9,068 nt of DNA, taken from contig JAZROG010000136.1 in assembly GCA_045648605.1 (NCBI GenBank), forward strand, positions 1 through 9,068, given 5' to 3'. How positions within the stretch are numbered: position 1 is the stretch's first letter; each line of letters begins with the position of its first letter. The notes under the pieces are model-generated. The model was not told the DNA's origin and searched no databases. It worked only from the letters and a program-made list of their open reading frames with translations. Position numbers and translations under genes: made by a program. This document shows positions 1-6,604 of this stretch, in pieces. The DNA comes from SIG710 sp045648605. Lineage in GTDB: Bacteria; Bacillota; Clostridia; Oscillospirales; CAG-272.

Positions 1-42
1 CCTCAAAAGACGTGAAATAATCGTGAATTTCAAATGATAAAC

Positions 43-106
43 GGGACGTCGAGGTCGCCGTCCCCTACAGATTTGCGTTTTTCATCTCACCGATAAATTC
101 CTATTT
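43..106. repeat. Dispersed intergenic palindromic repeat (left copy)
   Basis: This non-coding stretch lies beyond the operon terminator. It holds a hairpin with stem GGGACG (43-48) and CGTCCC (59-64) around a 10-nt loop, next to a CCCCTACAG box (62-70). Bases 83-106, read on the minus strand, match bases 8760-8783 on the plus strand at 20 of 24 positions, including an unbroken 12-mer AAATAGGAATTT. This suggests a dispersed repeat or miniature element rather than unique sequence. From memory, similar TGTAGGGG-plus-hairpin elements are common between genes in gut Clostridia, but I could not test copy number here. Bases 1-42 show nothing recognisable. Confidence 0.5.
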
Positions 107-112
107 AATATC

Positions 113-154
113 TCAAAACAAAAATGGTCAAGCCACATTTATGACTTGACCATT
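113..154 (-). terminator. Intrinsic terminator of the glycan operon
   Basis: A perfect 10-bp stem, AATGGTCAAG (123-132) with CTTGACCATT (145-154), encloses a 12-nt loop. Read on the minus strand, it starts two bases after the wecB stop codon and is followed directly by a T-rich tract (TTTTTGTTTT at the stem base). This is the classic layout of a Rho-independent terminator, and it marks the 3' end of the five-gene operon that begins near 6411. On the plus strand the tract after the stem is less T-rich, so activity there would be weaker. Confidence 0.9.
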
Positions 155-156
155 CT

Positions 157-1263
157 TTAATTTTCTATCAAAATATCCGCTATTCTTCGGCAGGCAAAGC
201 CATCTCCATAGGGATTGCTCGCCTTTGACATTGCCTCATATGCGTTTTTGTTTTCAAGCAGAAGCTTGAAATTATCATAAATCACCTTTTCATCCGTTCC
301 AACAAGCTTAAGAGTTCCCGCCTTGATTCCCTCGGGGCGCTCTGTTGTGTCTCTCATAACAAGCACAGGCTTTCCAAGGGATGGAGCTTCCTCCTGAATT
401 CCTCCCGAATCGGTGAGAATCATATAGCTTCTTGCGAGGAAATTATGAAAATCAAGAACCTCAAGAGGCTCGATTATATGAATTCTATCGCAATCTCCAA
501 GCACCTCGTCTGCCGCCGCGCGGACAACGGGATTCATATGGATGGGATATATCGCCTTGACATCTGGATGCTCGTCCATTACCCTTCTGATAGCACGGAA
601 CATATTCTTCATCGGCTCGCCCAGATTTTCTCTTCTGTGCGCCGTTATCATAATAAGTCTGCTGTCAGATGCCCAATCAAGCTCGGGATGAAAATAATCA
701 TCCCTCACAGTGGTTTTCAACGCATCGATGGCAGTATTTCCCGTAATATAAATGCTCTCCGCTCGCTTACCCTCTCTTATAAGGTTATCTCTCGAAAGCT
801 CTGTTGGAGCAAAATTATATTTAGATATTATGGAAACCGCCTGACGGTTAAATTCCTCGGGATAGGGACTAAAAATATCATAAGTCCTGAGCCCTGCTTC
901 AACATGTCCGACAGGTATCTGAAGATAAAAGCAGGCAAGCGCGGTTACAAATGTCGTTGACGTATCACCGTGAACCAAAACAACATCCGGCTTTTCTTTT
1001 TCAAGCACCTCTTTTATACCGCCGAGGATATTTGTGGTAATATCAAAAAGAGTCTGCTTATCCTTCATTATCGAAAGGTCATAATCCGGCTCAACTCCAA
1101 AGGCTGAAAGCACCTGATCAAGCATCTGGCGGTGCTGCCCCGTTACGCAAACCACCGTTTCAAGCTCACTGCGCCCTTTCAGCTCATTTACAAGGGGACA
1201 CATTTTAATTGCTTCGGGGCGGGTCCCGAAAACAAGCATGATTTTTTTATTTTTGTGTTGCAT
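157..1263 (-). CDS. wecB: Non-hydrolysing UDP-N-acetylglucosamine 2-epimerase (WecB/MnaA)
   Basis: This 368-residue cytoplasmic enzyme interconverts UDP-GlcNAc and UDP-ManNAc, the donor for ManNAc-containing wall or capsule glycans. Family landmarks are all present: GTRPEAIK at 13-20, TGQH at 41-44, HGDT at 98-101, VEAGLR with Glu122, PEEFNR with Glu136, TAHRREN with His209, DSGG at 285-288 and ERPEG near 308-312. The length is normal for the family. The motifs are of the WecB/MnaA type, not the FnlC/CapG branch that acts on 2,6-dideoxy-L-talose, although substrate is inferred from sequence only. I chose the ATG at 1263 because an AGGAAG sequence lies about 12 nt upstream; an ATG at 1293 gives an unconserved extension, and one at 1239 has no ribosome binding site. 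The start overlaps the end of fnlA by 17 nt, which suggests translational coupling. It is the last gene of the operon. Confidence 0.93.
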   Translation of the reverse strand: MQHKNKKIMLVFGTRPEAIKMCPLVNELKGRSELETVVCVTGQHRQMLDQVLSAFGVEPDYDLSIMKDKQTLFDITTNILGGIKEVLEKEKPDVVLVHGDTSTTFVTALACFYLQIPVGHVEAGLRTYDIFSPYPEEFNRQAVSIISKYNFAPTELSRDNLIREGKRAESIYITGNTAIDALKTTVRDDYFHPELDWASDSRLIMITAHRRENLGEPMKNMFRAIRRVMDEHPDVKAIYPIHMNPVVRAAADEVLGDCDRIHIIEPLEVLDFHNFLARSYMILTDSGGIQEEAPSLGKPVLVMRDTTERPEGIKAGTLKLVGTDEKVIYDNFKLLLENKNAYEAMSKASNPYGDGFACRRIADILIEN

Positions 1264-2293
1264 TTTTCGCCAATTCTTCCTGAATATATGCAAGAGAAGC
1301 TATCTTTGCCTTTGTTTCCTCTACATTTAAAAGATTTGTGTTGTTGGAATTAAATTCGCTGAGCTTTGCTCTCTCGGTATTTCCTTTATTAAAATATTTG
1401 TCGTAATTAAGACCTCTCTTGTCACAGGGAACACGGTAAAAATCACCCATATCAATAGCATGAGAACACTCCTCATTCGTAAGAAGAGTTTCATACATTT
1501 TTTCTCCGTGACGGATACCGATAACCTTGATGTCCTCTTTCTTGCCGCCGAACAGCTCACATACAGCCTCAGCCTGCGTCTGAATTGTGCAAGCGGGAGC
1601 CTTCTGAACGAGGATATCACCCGACTCACCATGCTCAAAAGCAAAGAGAACAAGGTCAACAGCCTCGTCAAGAGACATGATAAAACGAGTCATGGTAGGC
1701 TCTGTGAGAGTTATGGGATTTCCGCTTCTTATCTGGTCTATCCAAAGGGGAATTACAGAGCCACGGGAGCACATAACATTACCGTATCTTGTGCAGCAGA
1801 TCTTTGTACTTGTTGTAGTACGCGACTTTGCAACTATAACCTTTTCCATCATTGCCTTGGAGGTACCCATGGCATTTACGGGATAAGCCGCCTTATCGGT
1901 GGAAAGGCAAACAACATTCTTTACACCGGCTTCGATTGCGGCAGTAAGGACATTTTCTGTGCCGAGAACGTTGGTCTTAACAGCCTCAATGGGAAAAAAC
2001 TCGCACGAAGGTACCTGCTTAAGAGCAGCTGCATGAAATATGTAATCAACGCCATGCATAGCGTTCTTTACAGAAGCAAGATCACGAACATCACCTATAT
2101 AAAACTTGATCTTTTCAGCCACCTCGGGCATTTTGAGCTGAAACTCATGTCTCATGTCATCTTGCTTCTTTTCGTCTCTTGAAAAGATGCGTATCTCTCC
2201 GATATCAGAGTTCAAAAAGCGGTTAAGCACGGCATTTCCAAATGATCCCGTACCGCCGGTTATCAAAAGTGTTTTATCCTTAAAAAGTGACAT
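1247..2293 (-). CDS. fnlA: FnlA/CapE-type UDP-GlcNAc 4,6-dehydratase/5-epimerase
   Basis: This is a 348-residue extended short-chain dehydrogenase. Enzymes of the FnlA/WbjB/CapE group convert UDP-GlcNAc to UDP-2-acetamido-2,6-dideoxy-L-arabino-hexos-4-ulose, the first step towards UDP-L-FucNAc. The NAD(P) loop GGTGSFG is at 13-19. The active-site segment STDKAAYPVNAMGTSK (131-146) has Met142 where most short-chain dehydrogenases carry Tyr, with Lys146; this M-for-Y change is normal in this group. RHGEKMYETLL (261-271) and the C-terminal LNYDKYF also match the group. The start at 2293 is preferred because GGAG (2303-2306) lies 9 nt upstream; the in-frame ATG at 2308 has no such site. The gene follows the GT4 gene by 40 nt and overlaps wecB. 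Its usual partners FnlB/CapF and FnlC/CapG are absent here, so the final sugar is uncertain. Confidence 0.88.
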   Translation of the reverse strand: MSLFKDKTLLITGGTGSFGNAVLNRFLNSDIGEIRIFSRDEKKQDDMRHEFQLKMPEVAEKIKFYIGDVRDLASVKNAMHGVDYIFHAAALKQVPSCEFFPIEAVKTNVLGTENVLTAAIEAGVKNVVCLSTDKAAYPVNAMGTSKAMMEKVIVAKSRTTTSTKICCTRYGNVMCSRGSVIPLWIDQIRSGNPITLTEPTMTRFIMSLDEAVDLVLFAFEHGESGDILVQKAPACTIQTQAEAVCELFGGKKEDIKVIGIRHGEKMYETLLTNEECSHAIDMGDFYRVPCDKRGLNYDKYFNKGNTERAKLSEFNSNNTNLLNVEETKAKIASLAYIQEELAKNATQK

Positions 2294-2318
2294 TGCTTTT
2301 TTCTCCATTTCAAAATAT

Positions 2319-2348
2319 ATTATATTCTACTTTTTACTGTTCAGTTAA
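2319..2348 (-). promoter_or_regulatory. Possible internal promoter before fnlA
   Basis: On the minus strand an exact TATAAT (2319-2324) lies 18 bp downstream of TTAACT (2343-2348), which overlaps the last codons of the GT4 gene. Initiation would fall about 18 nt before the fnlA start, leaving room for its GGAG site. If real, fnlA and wecB could be expressed apart from the upstream genes and escape polarity from the TAG in the phosphoglycosyl transferase. The region is AT-rich and the -35 matches only 4 of 6, so chance is a serious alternative. Confidence 0.3.
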
Positions 2349-3503
2349 AATACCTATCAACTTTTCAAAAAACTGTTTCTTTGAAAAATTTTCACGATAA
2401 TAATCTGCCGATTTTTTGCCGAATTCTTTTTTCTCAGAAGCAGTAAATCTCCTTACACATGCAGCAAGGGCTTCATAATCTTCAGCCGAAACACATTCTC
2501 CGCATTTTGAATCACAAATAACTCGTTGTGCTTCTCCATCAATAGCACCTATTATTGGTTTTCCCGCCGCAAGATAGGATTGTACCTTCCCCGGCAATGT
2601 TAAGCTTATAACCGGATCCTTTTGCATAGTTATCAACATAGCATCTGCCATTTTATAATATGTCGGCATTTTTTCGATGGGTTGTCTTCCATGAAAAATA
2701 ATGGGAGCATCAAGTTTTTTAGCAAGATTTCGGCATTTTTCAAGCTCTTTTCCGTCTCCTACTACATGCCAAAACAAATTTTTTATATCCTTACATAATG
2801 CCGAAGCTCGAATGATTGTTTCAACACTCTGGGCAGTTCCAATATTCCCCGCAAACATTAAATCGATATTTTCATTTGGATATTTTATACACTCCTCGGG
2901 CGTAAAAGTTGTTTCAGCATATTGCGGCAAATAAGTTGTATCACAAATTCCAAATTCCTTTTCAAAATACTGTGAGAACATTTTTGATGATACAAGTATC
3001 TTATCAACAGAGCTATATATCTTGCGAGAAGCTCTATGAAACCATTTATACATGATTCCCGAGCTTATTCCGCCTATCCCCAAGCTTGCAGGCCATAGAT
3101 CCAAGCAATATAACACCGAAGGTTTTTTATGCTTTTTCGAATATTTTATCCCTGCTTTTGCAAGCATTACAGGAGACAACTGATTTATAAAGACCACATC
3201 AAACGAATCATCCAACAACTCAATATATTTACTCGAAGCATAAGGATAACTGTAATAATTCCAAAGTCTGTGCACAACTCCGCTTTTTCTCGGATGGATA
3301 GCACATCTATGAACCTTTACACCGTTTATTATTTCTTCCTGACGAGCATTTTTTTCATATCCCGGATATATCTCACCCATAGGGTAATTTGGAGTTCCTG
3401 TAACAACGGTCACATCATTTCCCAATCTTACCAATTCTTCGCATATATCCGATATTCTGAACGGCTCGGGAAAATAATATTGACTAATGACAAGAATTTT
3501 CAT
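2334..3503 (-). CDS. GT4 glycosyltransferase, WbuB-like
   Basis: This 389-residue GT-B fold glycosyltransferase would add a sugar from a nucleotide donor to a lipid-linked acceptor at the cytoplasmic membrane face. The N-terminal acceptor domain opens with ISQYYFPEPFRISDI (6-20) and TGTPNYP (35-41), as in WbuB, a putative L-fucosamine transferase of O-antigen clusters. The donor domain has the family-4 start LMFAGNIGTAQSVETI (215-230), then HGRQPIEKMP (271-280) and LPGKVQSYLAAGKPIIG (303-319). No signal peptide or clear transmembrane segment is seen. Its ATG overlaps the TGA of the preceding phosphoglycosyl transferase as ATGA, and the upstream ribosome binding site is poor, so translation is probably coupled. 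By eye it is more AT-rich than wecB, but I did not compute this. The WbuB likeness and the adjacent fnlA suggest an N-acetyl-L-fucosamine or related 6-deoxy donor; this is inference. Confidence 0.85.
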   Translation of the reverse strand: MKILVISQYYFPEPFRISDICEELVRLGNDVTVVTGTPNYPMGEIYPGYEKNARQEEIINGVKVHRCAIHPRKSGVVHRLWNYYSYPYASSKYIELLDDSFDVVFINQLSPVMLAKAGIKYSKKHKKPSVLYCLDLWPASLGIGGISSGIMYKWFHRASRKIYSSVDKILVSSKMFSQYFEKEFGICDTTYLPQYAETTFTPEECIKYPNENIDLMFAGNIGTAQSVETIIRASALCKDIKNLFWHVVGDGKELEKCRNLAKKLDAPIIFHGRQPIEKMPTYYKMADAMLITMQKDPVISLTLPGKVQSYLAAGKPIIGAIDGEAQRVICDSKCGECVSAEDYEALAACVRRFTASEKKEFGKKSADYYRENFSKKQFFEKLIGILTEQ

Positions 3504-4159
3504 TTTTTCGCAACATCACTTTCCTTTTGCTTTTTCATCTCTCCCGTTCCGCCCTCAACAACACCGTCTGATCTGAGAACGCTTACGATAGTTCCAAAAA
3601 AGCATCTTACATCCATAGCAAATCCCTTAAATTTTCCGTTGTTCAATGCTGCCGCATATTCTCCGTCAAGCTTTGCCTTAACCGGTATCTCAAGCTCATC
3701 TCTTCCGTTTATCTGCGCCCAACCGGTAATACCCGGTTTAATATCATTAGCTCCATACTTTTCTCTCTCTTCTATAAGATCCTCCTGCGACCACAGGGCA
3801 GGTCTCGGGCCTATTGCAGAAAGCTTTGAAGTAAACACCTGATATATCTGGGGAAGCTAGTCCAAGCTTGTTTTTCGAATAAATCCACCTACGCGCGTTA
3901 TGTACTGTTCAGGATTTTCAAGAAGATGGGTCGGAGTATCATGAGGTGTTGACATCTTCATACTACGAAACTTCCAGATCATAAAATAGGTAATGTGACC
4001 GTTTTTCTTCTTTCCAACTCGTTTTTGTTTAAACAATACCGGTCCGGGATCATCAATTATAATGGCAATGGCAATAATCAACATTGGAATTGCTAATATA
4101 ACAATCGCCACGCCGGAGAGGATAATGTCGATCAATCTCTTAATAAAGTTCTTATACAT
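3500..4159 (-). pseudogene. Phosphoglycosyl transferase (PglC-like sugar transferase) interrupted by in-frame TAG
   Basis: The frame reads as one 219-codon bacterial sugar transferase, about the usual small PglC size, except that codon 101 is TAG (3857-3859). Such monotopic enzymes transfer a phospho-sugar from a UDP-sugar to undecaprenyl phosphate and start glycan assembly. Residues 1-36 form the single hydrophobic membrane helix; VLFKQKRVG and WKFRSMK follow; after the stop come LPQIYQ, IGPRP, PGITGWAQINGR and DELEIPVKAKLDGEY. The frame is identical on both sides, so this is a substitution, not a frameshift. It falls in RKTSLD-stop-LPQ, where the family has SLDELPQ; this Asp-Glu pair is the catalytic dyad described for PglC, so the stop replaces the catalytic Glu (GAG to TAG is one change). 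AGGAG (4171-4175) precedes the ATG. No ribosome binding site lies near codon 108 (GTG), so restart is unlikely. A sequencing or assembly error is the main alternative. Confidence 0.88.
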
Positions 4160-4219
4160 GCGTATTATATCTCCTGCTTATTTTTGCGTCCAAAGACACG
4201 ATTTTGACAGAAAAAGTCA

Positions 4220-6289
4220 TCAGTTATTTTTAATAACTGCCAATTGCTGCTCATAAGCTGTTCCTTTTTCGCATGAGCCATGCTCACCTGCCGGATGATA
4301 TGTTGGGATTATCTCTGCAACCACATCACGAATGTCCTTCTCAAGACCATCATATGATACTTGCATAAGCTTTTGAAGCTGCTGCAAAAATTCATCTGTC
4401 TCAAAAGGAATGGGACTTCCGATATGTATCAGATCATTTTGAGTCCTTCTCAGGCCTTCTTCAGACATCAGCTTTTCTTCATAAAGCTTTTCGCCTGCTC
4501 TGAGTCCGGTATAAGAAATCTTGATATCTATATCCGGGCGAAATCCCGATAAAGTGATCAAATTTCTTGCAAGGGTATCAATTTTCACAGGAGAACCCAT
4601 ATCCAAAACGAATATCTCTCCTCCGGCTGCGTATGTTCCTGCCTGTAAAACAAGAGAAGCTGCCTCGGGAATCGTCATAAAATATCTGATTATATCAGGA
4701 TGTGTTACCGTAACAGGACCGCCTTTTGCAATTTGCTCCTTAAATCTCGGAACAACAGATCCGTTGCTTCCAAGAACGTTTCCAAAACGAACCGCAACAA
4801 ATTCCGTATCGGCACAATGAACTGCAGTTTTCATATCATGAATAGCTTCGTCGCCCTCATCCGCATGAGCATAGATCGGGAAAAGATCATCTTTCTTCCC
4901 TTCCCTGATCTTTTTATCAAATGATTGGATGATCATTTCACAGAGTCGCTTGGAAGCACCCATGATATTTGTCGGATTGACCGCCTTATCAGTAGAAATC
5001 AGAACAAAGCGCTTACAGCCGTTCATCATCGCCGCATAAGCAGTTTTATAAGTACCAATGGTATTATTTTTTATTGATTCGCAAGGACTATCCTCCATAA
5101 GAGGAACATGCTTGTGTGCTGCCGCATGATAAACAACATCGGGCTTATATTTTTCAAAAACCTGATTTATGCGTCTGCTGTCTCGCACAGAGCCGATAAG
5201 CACCTTCAGATCCAATTCGGGGAATTTATCCTTTAATTCCAGCCCTATTGCATGGGCATTATTTTCATAAATATCAAAAACAATGAGCTGCTTTGGATTA
5301 TGCTTTGCTATCTGTCTGCAAAGCTCGCTTCCGATCGATCCGCCTCCGCCTGTAACAAGTATAACCTTGCCAACAATAAAGCTGTATATCTCCTCCATAT
5401 CAACTTTTACGGTGGAACGGCCAAGCAAATCTTCAATATCAACATTCACAACCGATTTCGCGGTAATATTTCCAAGAGAATAACGATATGCGCTCGGAAC
5501 ATTCTTCAACTCACAATCGGTTTCCTTACAAATGTTCAAAATATCACGGCGCTGCTCAGGTGTTGCGCTGGGTATAGTAAGAAATATCTTATTTACTCGG
5601 TATTTTTCCACATTCAGCAAAATACCATCTCTACCGCCAACAATCGGAACACCGTCGATAAATCTTCCCCACTTGTTTTCATCGTCATCAATAACGCAAA
5701 CAACTCTGGAATCACTATCATCCGCTCCATGCAAATCACGAAGCAGCATCTGTCCTGCAGCACCTGCTCCTATAAGCATGACATGATTCAGAACATTCCT
5801 TTGCGAATTTTTCGCCCTTTTCCCGCGCTCAAGCAAAACGAACCTATAAGCAAAACGAACGAATACAGTAAAGAAAAATTGAATTGAAATTCCGACGAAA
5901 TAATATGTAATCGGCATTTTTGCAAAAAGCAATGTTATGAAAACAGTATGCATTGCACCTAAGACCACAGATCCCAATGCAAGTCTCTCAAGCTCAACAA
6001 AGCTTGCAAATTTCCATAAGCTTTGATACAAATGCAATTTCCAAAAAGCAAATACACCAACAATAGCATAGACAGGTGCAAACTTTAACCATGCCATTAA
6101 ATAATCATTTGGAATTGCTGTAAAACGGCAGTCAAAGCGTAGCCACAGCGCAACAAAATATGAGCCAACCATAACCGCCACATCATATAATATCAAAAAC
6201 GAAGCAACAGTCTGCCAATGCTCAAATAATGTCTTCTTTTTATTACAAGCTCCCTTTGTGGCATCAGTAGCTAAATCTTTTTCTTCCAT
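4220..6289 (-). CDS. Membrane-bound nucleotide-sugar 4,6-dehydratase (FlaA1/PglF/CapD family)
   Basis: This 689-residue protein is expected to convert UDP-GlcNAc to a UDP-4-keto-6-deoxy sugar, as PglF, WbpM and related enzymes do. Residues about 28-150 contain four hydrophobic segments that anchor it in the membrane. A first Rossmann-like domain begins with GAGAAG (174-179). The catalytic extended short-chain dehydrogenase domain begins with VTGGGGSIGSE (312-322), followed by AAAHKHVPLMED (389-400) and STDKAVNPTNIMGASK (432-447). Met443 replaces the usual Tyr beside Lys447, as in the large members of this family. RFGNVLGSNGSVVPRF (501-516) and TGLRAGEKLYEE (594-605) are intact. About 35 acidic or polar residues (460-494) are inserted before the RFGNVLGS strand compared with shorter homologues. 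The start at 6289 is preferred over the ATG at 6298. It is the first gene of the operon, 60 nt before the phosphoglycosyl transferase that could use its product. Confidence 0.92.
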   Translation of the reverse strand: MEEKDLATDATKGACNKKKTLFEHWQTVASFLILYDVAVMVGSYFVALWLRFDCRFTAIPNDYLMAWLKFAPVYAIVGVFAFWKLHLYQSLWKFASFVELERLALGSVVLGAMHTVFITLLFAKMPITYYFVGISIQFFFTVFVRFAYRFVLLERGKRAKNSQRNVLNHVMLIGAGAAGQMLLRDLHGADDSDSRVVCVIDDDENKWGRFIDGVPIVGGRDGILLNVEKYRVNKIFLTIPSATPEQRRDILNICKETDCELKNVPSAYRYSLGNITAKSVVNVDIEDLLGRSTVKVDMEEIYSFIVGKVILVTGGGGSIGSELCRQIAKHNPKQLIVFDIYENNAHAIGLELKDKFPELDLKVLIGSVRDSRRINQVFEKYKPDVVYHAAAHKHVPLMEDSPCESIKNNTIGTYKTAYAAMMNGCKRFVLISTDKAVNPTNIMGASKRLCEMIIQSFDKKIREGKKDDLFPIYAHADEGDEAIHDMKTAVHCADTEFVAVRFGNVLGSNGSVVPRFKEQIAKGGPVTVTHPDIIRYFMTIPEAASLVLQAGTYAAGGEIFVLDMGSPVKIDTLARNLITLSGFRPDIDIKISYTGLRAGEKLYEEKLMSEEGLRRTQNDLIHIGSPIPFETDEFLQQLQKLMQVSYDGLEKDIRDVVAEIIPTYHPAGEHGSCEKGTAYEQQLAVIKNN

Positions 6290-6298
6290 TATCCCCAT

Positions 6299-6304
6299 CT
6301 CCTT
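6299..6304 (-). promoter_or_regulatory. Ribosome binding site that sets the 4,6-dehydratase start
   Basis: AAGGAG on the minus strand abuts the in-frame ATG at 6298 with no spacer, which a ribosome could hardly use. It lies 9 nt from the ATG at 6289, an ideal spacing. The protein should therefore begin MEEKDL rather than MGIMEEKDL. Confidence 0.8.
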
Positions 6305-6417
6305 ATAAATCTATTTCGTTACAACAGCAGATACTTATCCACCGAAAAAATTCAAAACCGGACGACACAAGGATCATTAACAATCTCAGCGATACAAAAA
6401 AAGTCAATTTTCTTTAT

Positions 6418-6446
6418 ATTGTATCACAATTTATCTAAAAAGTCAA
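6418..6446 (-). promoter_or_regulatory. SigA-type promoter of the glycan operon
   Basis: On the minus strand TTGACT (6441-6446) and TACAAT (6418-6423) are separated by exactly 17 bp; each hexamer differs from consensus at one base. Transcription should start near 6411, giving a leader of about 120 nt before the ATG at 6289. The tandem 20-bp repeats end 4 bp upstream of the -35 box. As the strongest promoter-like match upstream of the five-gene operon, with a terminator at its far end, it probably drives all five genes. Confidence 0.75.
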
Positions 6447-6450
6447 CAAT

Positions 6451-6490
6451 AAAGCCTTATTTACATATCAAAAGCCTTATTTACATATCA
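6451..6490. repeat. Two perfect tandem 20-bp repeats upstream of the operon promoter
   Basis: The unit AAAGCCTTATTTACATATCA occurs at 6451-6470 and again at 6471-6490 with no mismatch and no spacer. On the transcribed strand the array ends 4 bp upstream of the -35 box, so it spans roughly -40 to -80. The 20-bp period puts both copies on nearly the same face of the helix. This is typical of direct-repeat activator sites, for example those of response regulators such as the LytTR type, but I recognise no specific regulator. A recent slippage duplication without function would look the same. Confidence 0.85.
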
Positions 6491-6604
6491 ATGCCACTTT
6501 TAGCACAAATCAATTCAACAAAATTACAACTATATTTTGTTTTTTTGATAAAATGACTATATATTAAAACACTCGCACAAAACAAATCTGTGCTTATTAT
6601 TATT

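Larger units (their letters stand above)
6299..6604. other. Intergenic regulatory gap, 306 bp, no gene
   Basis: No convincing coding sequence is present on either strand; the sequence is AT-rich. It holds the 3' flank of the SGNH gene, two tandem 20-bp repeats (6451-6490), the operon promoter (6418-6446) and a leader of roughly 120 nt (about 6411 to 6290). The decamer TTGACTTTTT of the -35 region occurs again on the same strand 39 bp downstream, starting at 6407, close to the expected start point. No intrinsic terminator with a stable stem and T-tract follows the SGNH gene; only a 5-bp stem at 6575-6593 is seen. I recognise no riboswitch or T-box in the leader. Confidence 0.7.

Noticed and set aside
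157..1263. Assignment as FnlC/CapG, completing the UDP-L-FucNAc pathway
   Set aside because: The HGDTSTTF, VEAGLRTYDIFSPYPEEFNR and TTERPEG motifs are those of the WecB/MnaA branch, so UDP-GlcNAc 2-epimerase is the better call.
1460..2182. Long plus-strand open frame opposite fnlA (similar ones at 445-960, 3129-3842 and 5252-5887)
   Set aside because: Each lies antisense to a gene with clear family motifs, encodes low-complexity or Cys/Ser-rich sequence with no recognisable domain, and lacks a fitting ribosome binding site.
3500..3838. A separate small gene starting at the GTG at codon 108 of the phosphoglycosyl transferase
   Set aside because: It starts in the middle of a conserved domain, has no ribosome binding site, and is in the same frame as the upstream half, so it is the distal part of one broken gene.
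3857..3859. Pyrrolysine insertion at the TAG codon
   Set aside because: The expected residue is a catalytic Glu, and nothing in the window hints at pyrrolysine machinery. A nonsense change or error is simpler, although a suppressor tRNA cannot be excluded without the genome.
4164..4169. TATAAT before the phosphoglycosyl transferase, with TTGGAC 18 bp upstream
   Set aside because: Initiation there would fall at or next to the ATG and leave no room for the AGGAG site at 4171-4175 in the transcript, so it is probably chance.
6451..6490. Tandem 20-bp repeats as a CRISPR array
   Set aside because: The two copies are directly adjacent with no spacer, there are only two, the unit has no CRISPR-like dyad, and no cas genes are present.
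6575..6593. Terminator hairpin after the SGNH gene
   Set aside because: The stem is only 5 bp (GCACA/TGTGC) with a 9-nt loop and no T-tract immediately follows on the minus strand.
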